A DNA stretch of 64,000 nucleotides from Piscinibacter sp. (GTDB lineage: Bacteria; Pseudomonadota; Gammaproteobacteria; Burkholderiales; Burkholderiaceae_C): positions 79,712 to 143,711 of the forward strand of contig JAGOAS010000010.1 of assembly GCA_017983795.1 (NCBI GenBank), given 5' to 3'. This document shows positions 50,896-63,055 of this stretch, in pieces. A program made the translations under genes and the position numbers. Position 1 is the stretch's first letter. Every line of letters begins with the position of its first letter. The notes beneath the pieces are model-generated. The model was given only the letters and a program-made list of their open reading frames with translations, had not been told where the DNA came from and made no database searches.

Positions 50896-51714
50896 TCAAT
50901 ACATCAGCCGATCCGGCCGCAGGTCGCGCAGGATGGTCGTCGCGATCTCCTCGATCGACTTGTGCGTCGACGACAGCCACGAGATGCCCTCGCGGCGCAT
51001 CATCGCCTCGGCCTCGCGCACCTCGGCGCGGCAGTTCTCGATCGAGGCGTATTTGCTGCCCGGGCGCCGCTCGTTGCGGATCTGCGCGAGGCGATCCGGG
51101 TCGATGGTCAGCCCGAAGCACTTCTTCTTGAAGGGCGCGAGCGTCGAGGGGATCTGGCCGCGGTCGAAATCCTCCGGGATGAGCGGATAGTTGGCGGCCT
51201 TGATGCCGTGCTGCATCGCCAGGTACAGCGAGGTGGGCGTCTTGCCGCTGCGGCTCACGCCGACCAGGATCACGTCGGCCTCGGCCAGGTTCTTGGCCGA
51301 CTGGCCATCGTCGTGGGCGAGCGAGAAGTTGATCGCCTCGATGCGGTCGGTGTACTCCTGGCTCTTCGAGACGTCGGAGAAGCGGCCGATGCGGTGGTTG
51401 GACTTGACGCCGAACTCGGCCTCCAGCGGCTCGATGAAGGTGTTGAACATGTCCAGCACCATGCCGTGCGACTGCTTCAGGATGGCGAGGATCTCGGTAT
51501 TCACCAGCGTCACGAAGACGATCGGCTTGCGGCCCTCGGTGTCGGCGCTGTGGTTGACCTCGCGCACCACCTGGTGCGCCTTGTCGGGCGTGTCGATGAA
51601 GGGCCGCCGCACATGGCGCGGCTTGCCGGCGAACTGCGCCAGGATCGAGTTGCCGAAGGTCTCGGCGGTGATGCCGGTGCCGTCGGAGACGAAGAACACG
51701 GTGCGGTTGGGCAT
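50896..51714 (-). CDS. ppsR: PEP synthase regulatory protein PpsR (PSRP, DUF299)
   Basis: This 272-residue bifunctional kinase and pyrophosphorylase turns PEP synthase off and on by threonine phosphorylation. [25 protein letters not shown] begins the protein. The P-loop is [15 protein letters not shown] (about 152-166). [23 protein letters not shown] and [19 protein letters not shown] complete the family pattern. I chose the ATG at 51714 (MPNRTV). It is divergent from its target ppsA across a 194-bp region, which supports the function. Confidence 0.95.
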   Translation of the reverse strand: MPNRTVFFVSDGTGITAETFGNSILAQFAGKPRHVRRPFIDTPDKAHQVVREVNHSADTEGRKPIVFVTLVNTEILAILKQSHGMVLDMFNTFIEPLEAEFGVKSNHRIGRFSDVSKSQEYTDRIEAINFSLAHDDGQSAKNLAEADVILVGVSRSGKTPTSLYLAMQHGIKAANYPLIPEDFDRGQIPSTLAPFKKKCFGLTIDPDRLAQIRNERRPGSKYASIENCRAEVREAEAMMRREGISWLSSTHKSIEEIATTILRDLRPDRLMY

Positions 51715-51908
51715 GGATGCGCGGCCTGCGGCCGTGGGGGGTGGTGCCCGGAATGATAGGGACAAACCTTAGAATTCCGCCCAACTTGGCCCCGACCCAC
51801 CCGCTCGATGAACGCCTTGCGCCGCCACCCACAAGCACTCGAACAGTGCGGCGCACCGGCATGGGGAACACGGGGCACACCGCTTTCTCAACATCACGGA
51901 GTTCTCCC

Positions 51909-54320
51909 ATGTCCAACCCCGCTCTGGCGACCGCCCTGGTCGTACCGTTCGAACAACTGAGGATGACCGACGTCGAGGCGGTCGGCGGCAAGAACGCCTC
52001 CCTCGGCGAGATGATCAGCCAGCTGGCTGCCTCGGGCGTGCGGGTGCCCGGCGGTTTCGCGACCACGGCGCATGCCTTCCGCGAGTTCCTCGCCCACGAG
52101 GGCCTGGCCAGGCGCATCGAGGAGCGCCTCGCCACGCTGAATACCGACGACGTGCGCGCGCTGACCGAGGCCGGCGCGCAGATCCGCCACTGGGTCGAAT
52201 CCACGCCCTTCCCGCCGGCGCTGGAAGCGGCCATCCGTGCCGAGTTCGCCAAGCTGACCGCGGGCAACGCCGGCGCCTCGTTCGCGGTGCGCTCCTCGGC
52301 CACCGCCGAAGACCTGCCCGACGCCTCCTTCGCCGGCCAGCAGGAGACCTTCCTCAACGTGGTCGGCATAGCCGAGGTGCTGGCGAAGATGAAGGAGGTG
52401 TTCGCCAGCCTCTACAACGACCGCGCCATCAGCTACCGCGTGCACAAGGGCTTCGCGCACGCCGACGTGGCGCTGTCGGCCGGCGTGCAGCGCATGGTGC
52501 GCTCTGACCTCGGCGCGGCCGGCGTGATGTTCACCATCGACACCGAGAGCGGCTTTCCCGACGTGGTGTTCGTCACCGCCAGCTACGGCCTGGGCGAGAC
52601 GGTGGTGCAGGGCGCCGTCAACCCCGACGAGTTCTACGTGCACAAGCCGGCGCTGAAGGCCGGCAAGCTGCCCATCATCCGCCGCAACCTCGGCTCCAAG
52701 CTGATCAAGATGGAGTTCGCGCCGGCCGAGGAGAAGGCCAGGACCGGCAAGCTGGTGCGCACCGTGGACACTGCGCCCGAGCAGCGCAACCGCTATTCGC
52801 TGACCGACGCCGACGTGGTCGAGCTCGCGAAGTACGCGCTGATCATCGAGCAGCACTACGGCCGGCCGATGGACATCGAGTGGGGCAAGGACGGCGGCGA
52901 CGGCAAGCTCTACATCCTGCAGGCAAGGCCCGAGACGGTGAAGAGCCAGTCAAGCGCGAAGGCCGAGCAGCGCTACAAGCTCAAGGGCGCCAAGAGCACG
53001 GTGCTCGCCGAAGGCCGCGCGATCGGCCAGAAGATCGGCACCGGGCCGGTGCGCATCGTGCACAGCCTGGCCGCGATGGACCGCGTGCAGCCGGGCGACG
53101 TGCTGGTCACCGACATGACCGACCCGAACTGGGAGCCGGTGATGAAGCGCGCCAGCGCCATCGTCACGAATCGCGGCGGGCGCACCTGCCACGCGGCCAT
53201 CATCGCGCGCGAGCTGGGCATCCCGGCGGTGGTCGGCTGCGGCGACGCCACCGAGACGCTGAAGGACGGCGCGCTGGTCACCGTGGCCTGCTCCGAGGGC
53301 GACACGGGCTACGTCTACGACGGCCTGCTCGAGACCGAGGTCAGCGAGGTGCAGCGCGGCGAGCTGCCGTACTGCCCGGTGAAGATCATGATGAACGTGG
53401 GCAACCCGCAGCTCGCCTTCGACTTCGCGCAGATGCCGAATTCGGGCGTGGGCCTGGCGCGGCTCGAGTTCATCATCAACAACAACATCGGCGTGCACCC
53501 CAAGGCCATCCTCGACTATCCGAACGTCGATGCCGACCTGAAGAAGGCGGTCGAGTCGGTGGCGCGCGGCCATGCCAGCCCGCGCGCCTTCTACGTCGAC
53601 AAGCTCGCCGAGGGCGTGGCCACCATCGCCGCGGCCTTCTGGCCCAAGCCGGTGATCGTGCGCCTGTCGGACTTCAAGAGCAACGAGTACAAGAAGCTGA
53701 TCGGCGGCTCGCGCTACGAGCCCGAGGAAGAGAACCCGATGCTGGGCTTCCGCGGCGCCTCGCGCTACGTCAGCGAGGAGTTCGGCGAGGCCTTCGCCAT
53801 GGAGTGCGAGGCGATCAAGCGCGTGCGCAACGACATGGGCCTGACCAACGTCGAGATCATGGTGCCCTTCGTGCGCACGCTGGGTCAGGCGCAGCGCGTG
53901 GTGGGCATGCTCGCCGAGCGCGGTCTCAAGCGCGCGGCGGCCGGCGGGACCGACGGCCTGCGCGTCATCATGATGTGCGAGATCCCGAGCAACGCCATCC
54001 TCGCCGAGCAGTTTCTCGAGCATTTCGATGGCATGTCGATCGGCTCGAACGACCTGACGCAGCTGACACTGGGGCTGGACCGTGACTCGGGCCTCGAGCT
54101 GCTGGCGCGCGATTTCGATGAGCGAGACCCGGCTGTGAAGGCGATGATCTCGCGCGCCATCACGGCCTGCCGTGCGGTCGGCAAGTACATCGGCATCTGC
54201 GGCCAGGGCCCCAGCGACCACCCGGACTTCGCCGACTGGCTGGCGCGCGAGGGCATCGTGTCGATCTCGCTCAATCCCGACACGGTGGTCGAGACCTGGC
54301 AGCGCCTGGCCAAGCGCTGA
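51909..54320 (+). CDS. ppsA: Phosphoenolpyruvate synthase
   Basis: This 803-residue enzyme makes PEP from pyruvate and ATP for gluconeogenesis. The N-terminal ATP-binding domain has [15 protein letters not shown] and [26 protein letters not shown]. The phosphohistidine domain has [23 protein letters not shown] (His428). The C-terminal PEP-binding TIM barrel has [51 protein letters not shown] and [20 protein letters not shown] ribosome-binding site precedes the ATG. The 194-bp upstream gap holds a possible TAGAAT box (51770-51775) and no further gene. Confidence 0.97.
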   Translation: MSNPALATALVVPFEQLRMTDVEAVGGKNASLGEMISQLAASGVRVPGGFATTAHAFREFLAHEGLARRIEERLATLNTDDVRALTEAGAQIRHWVESTPFPPALEAAIRAEFAKLTAGNAGASFAVRSSATAEDLPDASFAGQQETFLNVVGIAEVLAKMKEVFASLYNDRAISYRVHKGFAHADVALSAGVQRMVRSDLGAAGVMFTIDTESGFPDVVFVTASYGLGETVVQGAVNPDEFYVHKPALKAGKLPIIRRNLGSKLIKMEFAPAEEKARTGKLVRTVDTAPEQRNRYSLTDADVVELAKYALIIEQHYGRPMDIEWGKDGGDGKLYILQARPETVKSQSSAKAEQRYKLKGAKSTVLAEGRAIGQKIGTGPVRIVHSLAAMDRVQPGDVLVTDMTDPNWEPVMKRASAIVTNRGGRTCHAAIIARELGIPAVVGCGDATETLKDGALVTVACSEGDTGYVYDGLLETEVSEVQRGELPYCPVKIMMNVGNPQLAFDFAQMPNSGVGLARLEFIINNNIGVHPKAILDYPNVDADLKKAVESVARGHASPRAFYVDKLAEGVATIAAAFWPKPVIVRLSDFKSNEYKKLIGGSRYEPEEENPMLGFRGASRYVSEEFGEAFAMECEAIKRVRNDMGLTNVEIMVPFVRTLGQAQRVVGMLAERGLKRAAAGGTDGLRVIMMCEIPSNAILAEQFLEHFDGMSIGSNDLTQLTLGLDRDSGLELLARDFDERDPAVKAMISRAITACRAVGKYIGICGQGPSDHPDFADWLAREGIVSISLNPDTVVETWQRLAKR

Positions 54321-56011
<1,691 letters not shown>

Positions 56012-56019
56012 GAGTCTCC

Positions 56020-57315
56020 TCAGACCAGGCCGTCGAAGGGAAGAACATCGACCAGCTCGCCGGCCGCCACGTTGCCCTGCTCGTGGCCGAGCACGACCAG
56101 GCCGTTGGCCACGCTCATGCTGCGCAGGATGCCCGAGCCTTGCGCGCCGGTGATCTCCACCTGCCAGCCCGATGCCGAATCCGCGCTGCGCGTGACGATG
56201 CCGCGCTGGTACTCGGTGCGCCCGGCCTTCTTGCGGATCGCCTGCGTGCTCGCCGCGCGCAGCATGGGCAGCGGCTGCGGCGTGGCGCCGCTCATCGCCA
56301 GCAGCGCATCGCGCACGAAGGCGTAGAAGGTCACCATCACCGCCACCGGGTTGCCGGGCAGGCCGAACAGAATGGCGTCGTGGCCGCCGCTGCTGATGCG
56401 GCCGATGGCCATCGGCCGGCCGGGCCGCATCGCGATGCGCCAGAACAGCACGTCGCCGAGCGTCTTCATCACCTGCTTGGTGTGATCGGCCTCGCCGACG
56501 CTGACGCCGCCGGAAGTGATCACCGCATCGGCGTCCTGCGCCGCCTGGCGGAAGGCGGCTTCCAGCGCAACGGGGTCATCGCGCACCACGCCCATGTCGA
56601 TCAGGTCGACGCCCAGGCGCTGCAGCATGCCCCACAGCGTGTAGCGGTTGCTGTCGTAGACGCAGCCTTCGGGGAGCGGCTCGCCGATCGAGCGCAGTTC
56701 GTCGCCGGTGGAGAAGAAGGCCACGCGCAGGCGCCGCAGCACCGGCACCTCGGCCTGGCCGAGCGAGGCCAGCAGGCCCAGGTCGGCCGGGCGCAGCACG
56801 CGGCCGGCCTTCAGCGCCGCTTCGCCCTTGGCCAGATCCTCGCCGGCGCAGCGCCGGTTGTCGCCGCGGCGCACGGCGCCGGCGGGCACGATGACCCGAT
56901 CGCCCTCGACCCGCGTGAACTCCTGCGGCACCACGGTGTCGAGGCCGGCCGGCATCACCGCGCCGGTCATGATGCGCACGCACTGGCCGGGCGCGACGCT
57001 GCCGTCGAACTGCGCGCCTGCGAAGCCGGTGCCGGCCACCGTCAGCACGGTGTCGCCGCCGGCGGCGAGCTCGCTGCCGCGCAGGGCGTAGCCGTCCATC
57101 GCCGAGTTGTCGTGCGCGGGCACGGCGATGGTCGAGATCACGTCGCTGGCCAGCACGCGGCCGAGCGCGCTGCGGATGGCCAGCTTCTCCACGGCCTGCA
57201 CGCGCGGCACCAGCCGGGCGATGAACTCCTGCGCCTGCGCCACGGGCAGGGCATCGGGGTCGTAGCCGCTCACGCAGGAGGCGATCTCGGCCAGGGTGGG
57301 ATTTCTCGGGCTCAT
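56020..57315 (-). CDS. moeA: Molybdopterin molybdenumtransferase MoeA
   Basis: This 431-residue enzyme inserts molybdate into molybdopterin-AMP. The N-terminus has [28 protein letters not shown] and the conserved [19 protein letters not shown]. The MoCF-binding domain has VALFSTGDEL-like [53 protein letters not shown] and [17 protein letters not shown]. The C-terminal MoeA_C domain ends the protein. It belongs to a minus-strand molybdenum cofactor cluster with mobA and moaA. Confidence 0.96.
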   Translation of the reverse strand: MSPRNPTLAEIASCVSGYDPDALPVAQAQEFIARLVPRVQAVEKLAIRSALGRVLASDVISTIAVPAHDNSAMDGYALRGSELAAGGDTVLTVAGTGFAGAQFDGSVAPGQCVRIMTGAVMPAGLDTVVPQEFTRVEGDRVIVPAGAVRRGDNRRCAGEDLAKGEAALKAGRVLRPADLGLLASLGQAEVPVLRRLRVAFFSTGDELRSIGEPLPEGCVYDSNRYTLWGMLQRLGVDLIDMGVVRDDPVALEAAFRQAAQDADAVITSGGVSVGEADHTKQVMKTLGDVLFWRIAMRPGRPMAIGRISSGGHDAILFGLPGNPVAVMVTFYAFVRDALLAMSGATPQPLPMLRAASTQAIRKKAGRTEYQRGIVTRSADSASGWQVEITGAQGSGILRSMSVANGLVVLGHEQGNVAAGELVDVLPFDGLV

Positions 57316-57358
57316 GGGCGCCGATGGTAGCGGGCCGCGCGGCTGCCCCGCGGGCAGC

Positions 57359-57955
57359 TCAGCGCTGCAGCTGCTGCAGCTCGGCCAGCGTGTTGGCGTT
57401 GAAGAAGGCGTTCGGGTCGTCGAACATCACCTCGATGCAGCGATGCTGCGCCGTCCAGCGGTCGATCTTGCGCTGGCCGGAGGCCGTGAAGGCGACCAGG
57501 CTCTCCATCAGCGCCGTCTTCATCAGGCAGAACACCGGCTGCACCTGGCGCTCACCGTTCTCGATGGTGGCCGCCATCGCGATGTCGGCGCCCTCGGCTT
57601 CCAGCGCGGCGGCCAGGCGCTCGACCAGGTCGGGCGGGAAGTGCGGCGTGTCGCAGGGCACGGTGACGAGGTAGGGCGTCTCGCAGTGCTCCAGGCCGGC
57701 CAGGAAGCCGGCCAGCGGGCCCGGGTAGTCGGGCAGGGCATCGGGCCAGACCGGCGCGCCCATGGCCTCGTAGGCGCCGAGGTTGCGGTTGGCATTGATC
57801 ATCAGCGCGCCGACCTGCGGACCCAGGCGCAGCAGCGCATGCATCGCCAGCGGCGTGCCCTGATGGTTCTGCAGGCCCTTGTCGACGCCGCCCATGCGGC
57901 TGCCGCGGCCGCCGGCGAGGATCAGGCCGGTGATGTCGTCGCGCGGGATCGTCAC
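57359..57955 (-). CDS. mobA: Molybdenum cofactor guanylyltransferase MobA
   Basis: This 198-residue nucleotidyltransferase attaches GMP to molybdenum cofactor for DMSO-reductase-type enzymes. The N-terminal signature is [20 protein letters not shown] (from about residue 10). [18 protein letters not shown] and PVFCLMK are diagnostic. The start is a GTG at 57955, just 4 bp after the moaA stop, which implies coupling. MoeA begins 43 bp downstream. Confidence 0.94.
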   Translation of the reverse strand: MTIPRDDITGLILAGGRGSRMGGVDKGLQNHQGTPLAMHALLRLGPQVGALMINANRNLGAYEAMGAPVWPDALPDYPGPLAGFLAGLEHCETPYLVTVPCDTPHFPPDLVERLAAALEAEGADIAMAATIENGERQVQPVFCLMKTALMESLVAFTASGQRKIDRWTAQHRCIEVMFDDPNAFFNANTLAELQQLQR

Positions 57956-57959
57956 GGCC

Positions 57960-59084
57960 TCACCCGCCGATGTAGTGCATCTCGACGCGCCGCTCGCCGC
58001 TGCCGCTGTCGGCCTGCATGGCGCCGCGCAGCTCGGAGTAGCGGTCGTCGCGGCCGGCCCAGAGCGCGGCGACGGCAGCGCCGATCTGCGCGTCGTCGTG
58101 GCCGCCGCGCAGCAGCGCGCGCAGGTCGTGGCCGTGGCTGGCGAACAGGCACATGAAGAGCTTGCCTTCGGTGGACAGGCGCGCGCGGTTGCAGTCGTGG
58201 CAGAAGGCCTGCGTCACGCTGGAGATCACGCCGATCTCGCCGCCGCCATCGCGGTAGCGCCAACGCTGCGCCGTCTCGCCGGGGGCGCTCGCCTCGGCCG
58301 CTTCGAGCGGGAAGACCGCGGCGATGCGCTGCACCACCTCGGCCGAGGGCAGCACCTCGTCCATGCGCCAGCCGTTGGTGGCGCCGACGTCCATGTATTC
58401 GATGAAGCGCAGCACCACGGCGCCGCCGAAGTTCTCGCGGAAGAAGCGCGCCATCGGCACGATCTCGTGGTCGTTGCTGCCGCGCTTGACGACCATGTTG
58501 ACCTTGATCGGCCCGAGGCCGACGCGCTGCGCCTCGGCGATGCCTTCGAGCACGTCGGCCACAGGAAAGTCGACGTCGTTCATGCGGCGGAAGATGGCGT
58601 CGTCCAGCGCATCGAGGCTGACCGTCACGCGCTGCAGCCCGGCCTCCTTCAGCATCCGCGCCTTGCGTGCCAGCAGCGAGCCGTTGGTGGTGAGCGTGAG
58701 ATCGAGCGGCATGCCGTCCGTGCCGCGCAGCGCGGCCAGCATGGCGACCAGGCGCTCGAGATCCTTGCGCAGCAGCGGCTCGCCGCCGGTCAGGCGCAGC
58801 TTGTGCACACCGTGCGCGGCGAAGAGTCGAGCCACGCGGGTGATCTCCTCGAAGCTGAGCAGCGAGGCGTGCGGCAGGAAGGCGTACTGCTTGTCGAACA
58901 CTTCCTTGGGCATGCAGTAGCTGCAGCGGAAGTTGCAGCGGTCGGTGACCGAGATGCGCAGATCGCGCAGCGGCCGGCCCAGACGGTCGAGCACGCGGCC
59001 GGTCGGCGCTGCGAGCCGTTCCGGGATGCGCGGGATGCTGGCGGCGTAGCGATGGTCGGCCAGCGGGATGATCTTTTCGCCCAT
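57960..59084 (-). CDS. moaA: GTP 3',8-cyclase MoaA
   Basis: This 374-residue radical SAM enzyme starts molybdenum cofactor synthesis from GTP. The N-terminal cluster motif is CNFRCSYC (Cys50, Cys54, Cys57). The second cluster cysteines are in [39 protein letters not shown] and [14 protein letters not shown] are diagnostic. The C-terminus normally ends in a GG pair, and here it does (HYIGG). It leads the minus-strand moaA-mobA-moeA-panB-panC run. The upstream gap of 81 bp has no clear promoter. Confidence 0.96.
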   Translation of the reverse strand: MGEKIIPLADHRYAASIPRIPERLAAPTGRVLDRLGRPLRDLRISVTDRCNFRCSYCMPKEVFDKQYAFLPHASLLSFEEITRVARLFAAHGVHKLRLTGGEPLLRKDLERLVAMLAALRGTDGMPLDLTLTTNGSLLARKARMLKEAGLQRVTVSLDALDDAIFRRMNDVDFPVADVLEGIAEAQRVGLGPIKVNMVVKRGSNDHEIVPMARFFRENFGGAVVLRFIEYMDVGATNGWRMDEVLPSAEVVQRIAAVFPLEAAEASAPGETAQRWRYRDGGGEIGVISSVTQAFCHDCNRARLSTEGKLFMCLFASHGHDLRALLRGGHDDAQIGAAVAALWAGRDDRYSELRGAMQADSGSGERRVEMHYIGG

Positions 59085-59165
59085 GGGGCTGAATTGTGCC
59101 TGCGAGGGCCGCGGGGCTGCCTGGCCACGACCCCGGCGGGCCCGGGGTTGAGCGCACGCCCGGGT

Positions 59166-59870
59166 TCAGTGCAGCGTGCGGTAGGTTTCGGCGTCCGGCA
59201 CCGCGGCCGGGCCGGCCGCTGTCGGCTGCGGCGCAGCAGCCGGCGCCGGCACAGCGGCCTGCGCGGCCGGAACCGCGCCTTCGACCAGCGGCTGCGCGCG
59301 GCGCGCGCCGGTGAAGCGCTTGCTCCAGTAGGCGTAGCGCATGTCCTCGACGCGCACCTCGCCGCCGGTGCGCGGCGAATGGATGAACTTGCCCTCGCCG
59401 ATATAGATGCCGACGTGCGAGAAGCTGCGCTTGAGCGTGTTGAAGAACACCAGGTCGCCGGGCTTGAGCTCCTCGCGCTTCACCTTCATCAGCCCGCTCG
59501 CGCGCGCCTGCTCGTCGGCACGGCGCGGCAGCACCAGGCCGAGGCTGGCCTCGAAGACGTGGCGGGTGAAGCCGCTGCAGTCGAAGCCCTGCTCGGCGCT
59601 GTTGCCGCCACGGCGATAAGGCACGCCGAGGAAGTTCATCGCGCTGAGCACCATGTCGGAAGCCTTGTCGCGCATGCTCTGCACGAAGGCATATTCGCTC
59701 GGCGGCACGGCGGCCGGAACCTTGTCGGGATCGCCCAGCCCGCGGTCGGCCAGCAGCTTGGCGATCGGGTCGGCCGCTGCCGTCTCCGGTGCAGCCCGCA
59801 CGCCGGCGGCCAGCGCCAAGCCCAGGGCCAGGCTGGCCAAGGCGGGGCGGAGGCGGGCAGGGCGTGTCAT
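59166..59870 (-). CDS. NlpC/P60-family cell-wall hydrolase, exported
   Basis: This 234-residue protein is probably a D,L-endopeptidase of peptidoglycan. A signal peptide (about 1-26, ending AAGVRA) is followed by the NlpC/P60 domain (about 70-190). The catalytic cysteine is in GFDCSGF (Cys98) and the histidine in [16 protein letters not shown] (His152, with His164 as the third residue). The end is a Pro/Ala tail of about 40 residues. There is no lipobox, so it should be periplasmic. Its gene sits beside, but is not obviously linked to, the moa genes. Confidence 0.9.
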   Translation of the reverse strand: MTRPARLRPALASLALGLALAAGVRAAPETAAADPIAKLLADRGLGDPDKVPAAVPPSEYAFVQSMRDKASDMVLSAMNFLGVPYRRGGNSAEQGFDCSGFTRHVFEASLGLVLPRRADEQARASGLMKVKREELKPGDLVFFNTLKRSFSHVGIYIGEGKFIHSPRTGGEVRVEDMRYAYWSKRFTGARRAQPLVEGAVPAAQAAVPAPAAAPQPTAAGPAAVPDAETYRTLH

Positions 59871-60001
59871 CGGCGCGCAGCTTACGCGCTGGCGGGTCCG
59901 GGCGTCAACCCAAAAAATCCAGTGCTGACGGGCACTTGCGCCAACATTTCGAGAGCTTTGTGAGGCTGCGTTATCGTCCGGGCAACACCCGAGGAGATGC
60001 C

Positions 60002-60982
60002 ATGTTCAAGGCCCTGCTGCTGGAAAAGGACGACGCCGGCTTCCGCGCCGGCATCCGCGAGCTCGACGAGGCCGCGCTGCCCGAGGGCGACGTGCTGGTC
60101 GCCGTGGCGCACTCGACGCTCAACTACAAGGACGGCCTGGCGATCACCAACCGCGGCCCGGTGGTGCGCAAGTGGCCGATGGTGGCCGGCATCGATGGCG
60201 CCGGCCGCGTGCTGGAAAGCTCGCATCCGCAGTGGAAGGCGGGCGATGCCTTCATCCTCAACGGCTGGGGCGTCGGCGAGACGCACTGGGGCTGCCTGGC
60301 GCAGAAGGCGCGCCTGAAGGGCGATTGGCTGGTGCCGCTGCCAGCAGCCTTCACGACGCGCCAGGCGATGGCGATCGGCACCGCCGGCTACACCGCGATG
60401 CTGTGCGTTCTCGCGCTGGAGCGCCATGGCCTGAAAACAGGCGACGGCGAGGTGCTGGTGACCGGCGCCACCGGCGGCGTCGGCAGCGTGGCCACCGCCT
60501 TGCTCGCCAAGCTCGGCCATCGTGTCATCGCCGCCACCGGCAAGGCGGCCGAGGCCGACTACCTGCGCTCGCTCGGCGCTGCCGACGTGATCGACCGCGC
60601 CGAACTCGCCGCGCCCGGCAAGCCGCTGCAGAAGGAACGTTGGGCGGCGGTGGTCGATGCGGTGGGCAGCCACACGCTGGCCAATGCCTGTGCGCAGACG
60701 CGCTACGGCGGCGTGGTGGCGGCCTGCGGGCTGGCGCAGGGCGCAGACCTGCCGGCCACGGTGATGCCCTTCATCCTGCGCGGCGTGACGCTGGCCGGCG
60801 TCGACAGCGTGATGGCGCCGCAGCCGCTGCGCCGCGAAGCCTGGCAGCGCCTCGCGCGTGATCTCGATCCGCAGCGCCTCGAAACCATCACGACCGAGGT
60901 TCCACTCGCGCAGGCGATAGCACGTGCGCAGGACTTGATGGCCGGCAAGCTGCGCGGCCGCGTCGTGGTCAGCATCGGCTGA
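60002..60982 (+). CDS. acuI: Acrylyl-CoA reductase/YhdH-type NADPH oxidoreductase
   Basis: This 326-residue zinc-free medium-chain dehydrogenase begins [48 protein letters not shown], matching AcuI/YhdH. The NADPH motif is [21 protein letters not shown]. The [40 protein letters not shown] segment is diagnostic. AcuI reduces acrylyl-CoA to propionyl-CoA. The neighbouring propionyl-CoA synthetase, 71 bp downstream, supports a propionate or acrylate role. GAGGAG precedes the ATG; the upstream 131-bp gap has no clear promoter. Confidence 0.88.
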   Translation: MFKALLLEKDDAGFRAGIRELDEAALPEGDVLVAVAHSTLNYKDGLAITNRGPVVRKWPMVAGIDGAGRVLESSHPQWKAGDAFILNGWGVGETHWGCLAQKARLKGDWLVPLPAAFTTRQAMAIGTAGYTAMLCVLALERHGLKTGDGEVLVTGATGGVGSVATALLAKLGHRVIAATGKAAEADYLRSLGAADVIDRAELAAPGKPLQKERWAAVVDAVGSHTLANACAQTRYGGVVAACGLAQGADLPATVMPFILRGVTLAGVDSVMAPQPLRREAWQRLARDLDPQRLETITTEVPLAQAIARAQDLMAGKLRGRVVVSIG

Positions 60983-61053
60983 GCGTCAGACGCTCGTAAG
61001 AGCCTGCGCTTGAAATTCGCCGCCAGCCAACGACGATCTTCGGGAGACAGGCC

Positions 61054-62952
61054 ATGACGAGCTATGCCGCGTTCCACCAGCGTTCGATCCAGGATCGTGA
61101 TGGCTTCTGGGCCGAGCAGGCCCAGCTGATCGACTGGCAGACGCCCTACGAGAAGGTCTGCGACTACGACAACCCGCCCTTCGCCAAGTGGTTCGTCGGC
61201 GGCAAGACCAACCTCTGCCACAACGCCGTCGACCGGCATCTGAAGACGCGGCCCGACCAGAACGCGCTGATCTTCGTCTCCACCGAGACCGAGCAGGAGA
61301 AGGCCTACAGCTTCCGCGAACTGCACGCCGAGGTGCAGCGCATGGCGGCGATCCTGCAGGAGCTGGGCGTCAAGCAGGGCGACCGCGTGCTGATCTACAT
61401 GCCGATGATCGCCGAGGCCGCCTTCGCGATGCTGGCCTGTGCGCGCATCGGCGCGATCCACTCGGTGGTGTTCGGCGGCTTCGCCAGCCACAGCCTCGCG
61501 AGCCGCATCGACGACGCGCAGCCGACCGTGATCGTCAGCGCCGACGCCGGCATGCGCTCGGGCAAGGTGGTGGCCTACAAGCCGCTGCTCGACGAGGCCA
61601 TCAAGCTCGCCGCCCACAAGCCGGCCAAGGTGCTGCTGGTCGATCGCGGCCTGAGCGCGATGGACAAGACCGCCGGCCGCGACGTCGACTACAGAAGCCT
61701 GCGCGACAAGCACCTGAATACCGTCGTGCCCTGCGTGTGGGTGGATTCCACGCACCCGAGCTACACGCTCTACACCAGCGGCACCACCGGCAAGCCCAAG
61801 GGGGTGCAGCGCGACACCGGCGGCTACGCGGTGGCGCTGGCCGCGTCGATGAAGCACATCTACTGCGGCAACGCCGGTGAAACTTATTTCTCCACCAGCG
61901 ACATCGGCTGGGTGGTCGGGCACAGCTACATCATCTACGGCCCGCTGCTGGCCGGCATGGCGACCATCATGTACGAGGGCCTGCCGACGCGCCCCGACGC
62001 CGGCATCTGGTGGAGCCTGGTCGAGAAATACAAGGTCACGGTGATGTTCAGCGCGCCCACCGCCGCGCGCGTGCTGAAGAAGCAGGATCCGGCCTTCCTC
62101 ACCAAGTACGACCTGTCGAGCCTGAAGGCGCTGTTCCTTGCCGGCGAACCGCTCGACGAGCCCACCGCCACCTGGATCGCCGGCGCGATCAACAAGCCCA
62201 TCATCGACAACTACTGGCAGACCGAGACCGGCTGGCCCATCCTCGCCATCTGCAACGGCGTCGAGCAGGCGCCGACCAAGTTCGGCTCGCCCGGCAAGGC
62301 GGTGTACGGCTACGACGTGCGCCTGATCGACGAGACCAGCGCCGAGGAGATCACCGAGCCGGGCAAGAAGGGCGTGATCGCGGTCGAGGGCCCGCTGCCG
62401 CCGGGCTGCCTGCAGACCATCTGGGGCGACGACGCGCGCTACGTCAAGACCTACTGGTCGACCATCCACGGCCGCACCATGTACAACACCTTCGACTGGG
62501 GCGTGCGCGACGAGGACGGCTACTTCTTCATCCTCGGCCGCACCGACGACGTCATCAACGTGGCCGGCCACCGCCTCGGCACGCGCGAGATCGAGGAGAG
62601 CATCTCCAGCCATCCGGCCGTGGCCGAGGTGGCGGTGGTGGGCGTGGCCGACCAGCTCAAGGGCCAGGTGGCGATGGCCTTCGCGGTGCTGAAGGATGCG
62701 AACCTCGTCGCCGATCCGGCCGCACGCCTCAAGCTGGAAGGCGAAGTGATGAAGACGGTGGACGGCCAGCTCGGCGCGGTGGCGCGGCCGGCACGCATCC
62801 ACTTCGTCTCGCTGCTGCCCAAGACGCGCTCCGGCAAGATGCTGCGCCGCGCGATCCAGGCGGTGTGCGAGCAGCGCGACCCGGGCGACCTGACCACCAT
62901 GGACGACCCGACGGCGCTGCAGCAGATCCGCGATCTGGTCGCGGCGAAGTGA
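61054..62952 (+). CDS. prpE: Propionyl-CoA synthetase
   Basis: This 632-residue AMP-forming acyl-CoA synthetase has the P-loop YTSGTTGKPKGVQRDTGGYAVAL. The combination RDTGGYAVALAASMKHIYCGNAGETYFSTSDIGWVVGHSYI is typical of PrpE rather than acetyl-CoA synthetase. The TETGWPI core, GRTDDVINVAGHRLGTREIEE and the catalytic lysine in TRSGK (Lys595) are present; that lysine is often acetylated by Pat. GGGAG precedes the ATG. A terminator hairpin follows. Confidence 0.93.
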   Translation: MTSYAAFHQRSIQDRDGFWAEQAQLIDWQTPYEKVCDYDNPPFAKWFVGGKTNLCHNAVDRHLKTRPDQNALIFVSTETEQEKAYSFRELHAEVQRMAAILQELGVKQGDRVLIYMPMIAEAAFAMLACARIGAIHSVVFGGFASHSLASRIDDAQPTVIVSADAGMRSGKVVAYKPLLDEAIKLAAHKPAKVLLVDRGLSAMDKTAGRDVDYRSLRDKHLNTVVPCVWVDSTHPSYTLYTSGTTGKPKGVQRDTGGYAVALAASMKHIYCGNAGETYFSTSDIGWVVGHSYIIYGPLLAGMATIMYEGLPTRPDAGIWWSLVEKYKVTVMFSAPTAARVLKKQDPAFLTKYDLSSLKALFLAGEPLDEPTATWIAGAINKPIIDNYWQTETGWPILAICNGVEQAPTKFGSPGKAVYGYDVRLIDETSAEEITEPGKKGVIAVEGPLPPGCLQTIWGDDARYVKTYWSTIHGRTMYNTFDWGVRDEDGYFFILGRTDDVINVAGHRLGTREIEESISSHPAVAEVAVVGVADQLKGQVAMAFAVLKDANLVADPAARLKLEGEVMKTVDGQLGAVARPARIHFVSLLPKTRSGKMLRRAIQAVCEQRDPGDLTTMDDPTALQQIRDLVAAK

Positions 62953-62956
62953 TCCG

Positions 62957-62980
62957 AGGCCCCCGCAAGGGGGCCTTCTT
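62957..62980 (+). terminator. Intrinsic terminator after prpE
   Basis: A perfect 8-bp GC-rich stem (62957-62964 with 62969-62976) has a GCAA tetraloop and is followed by a T-rich tract (TTCTTCTTC). It begins 4 bp after the prpE stop codon. Confidence 0.8.
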
Positions 62981-63055
62981 CTTCGCCCCGGCGGAGGGAT
63001 CGCCGGCGCGGGCGCGGCGCTTCACGATGGCTCCATGTTCACGATGGAGCCGCCC

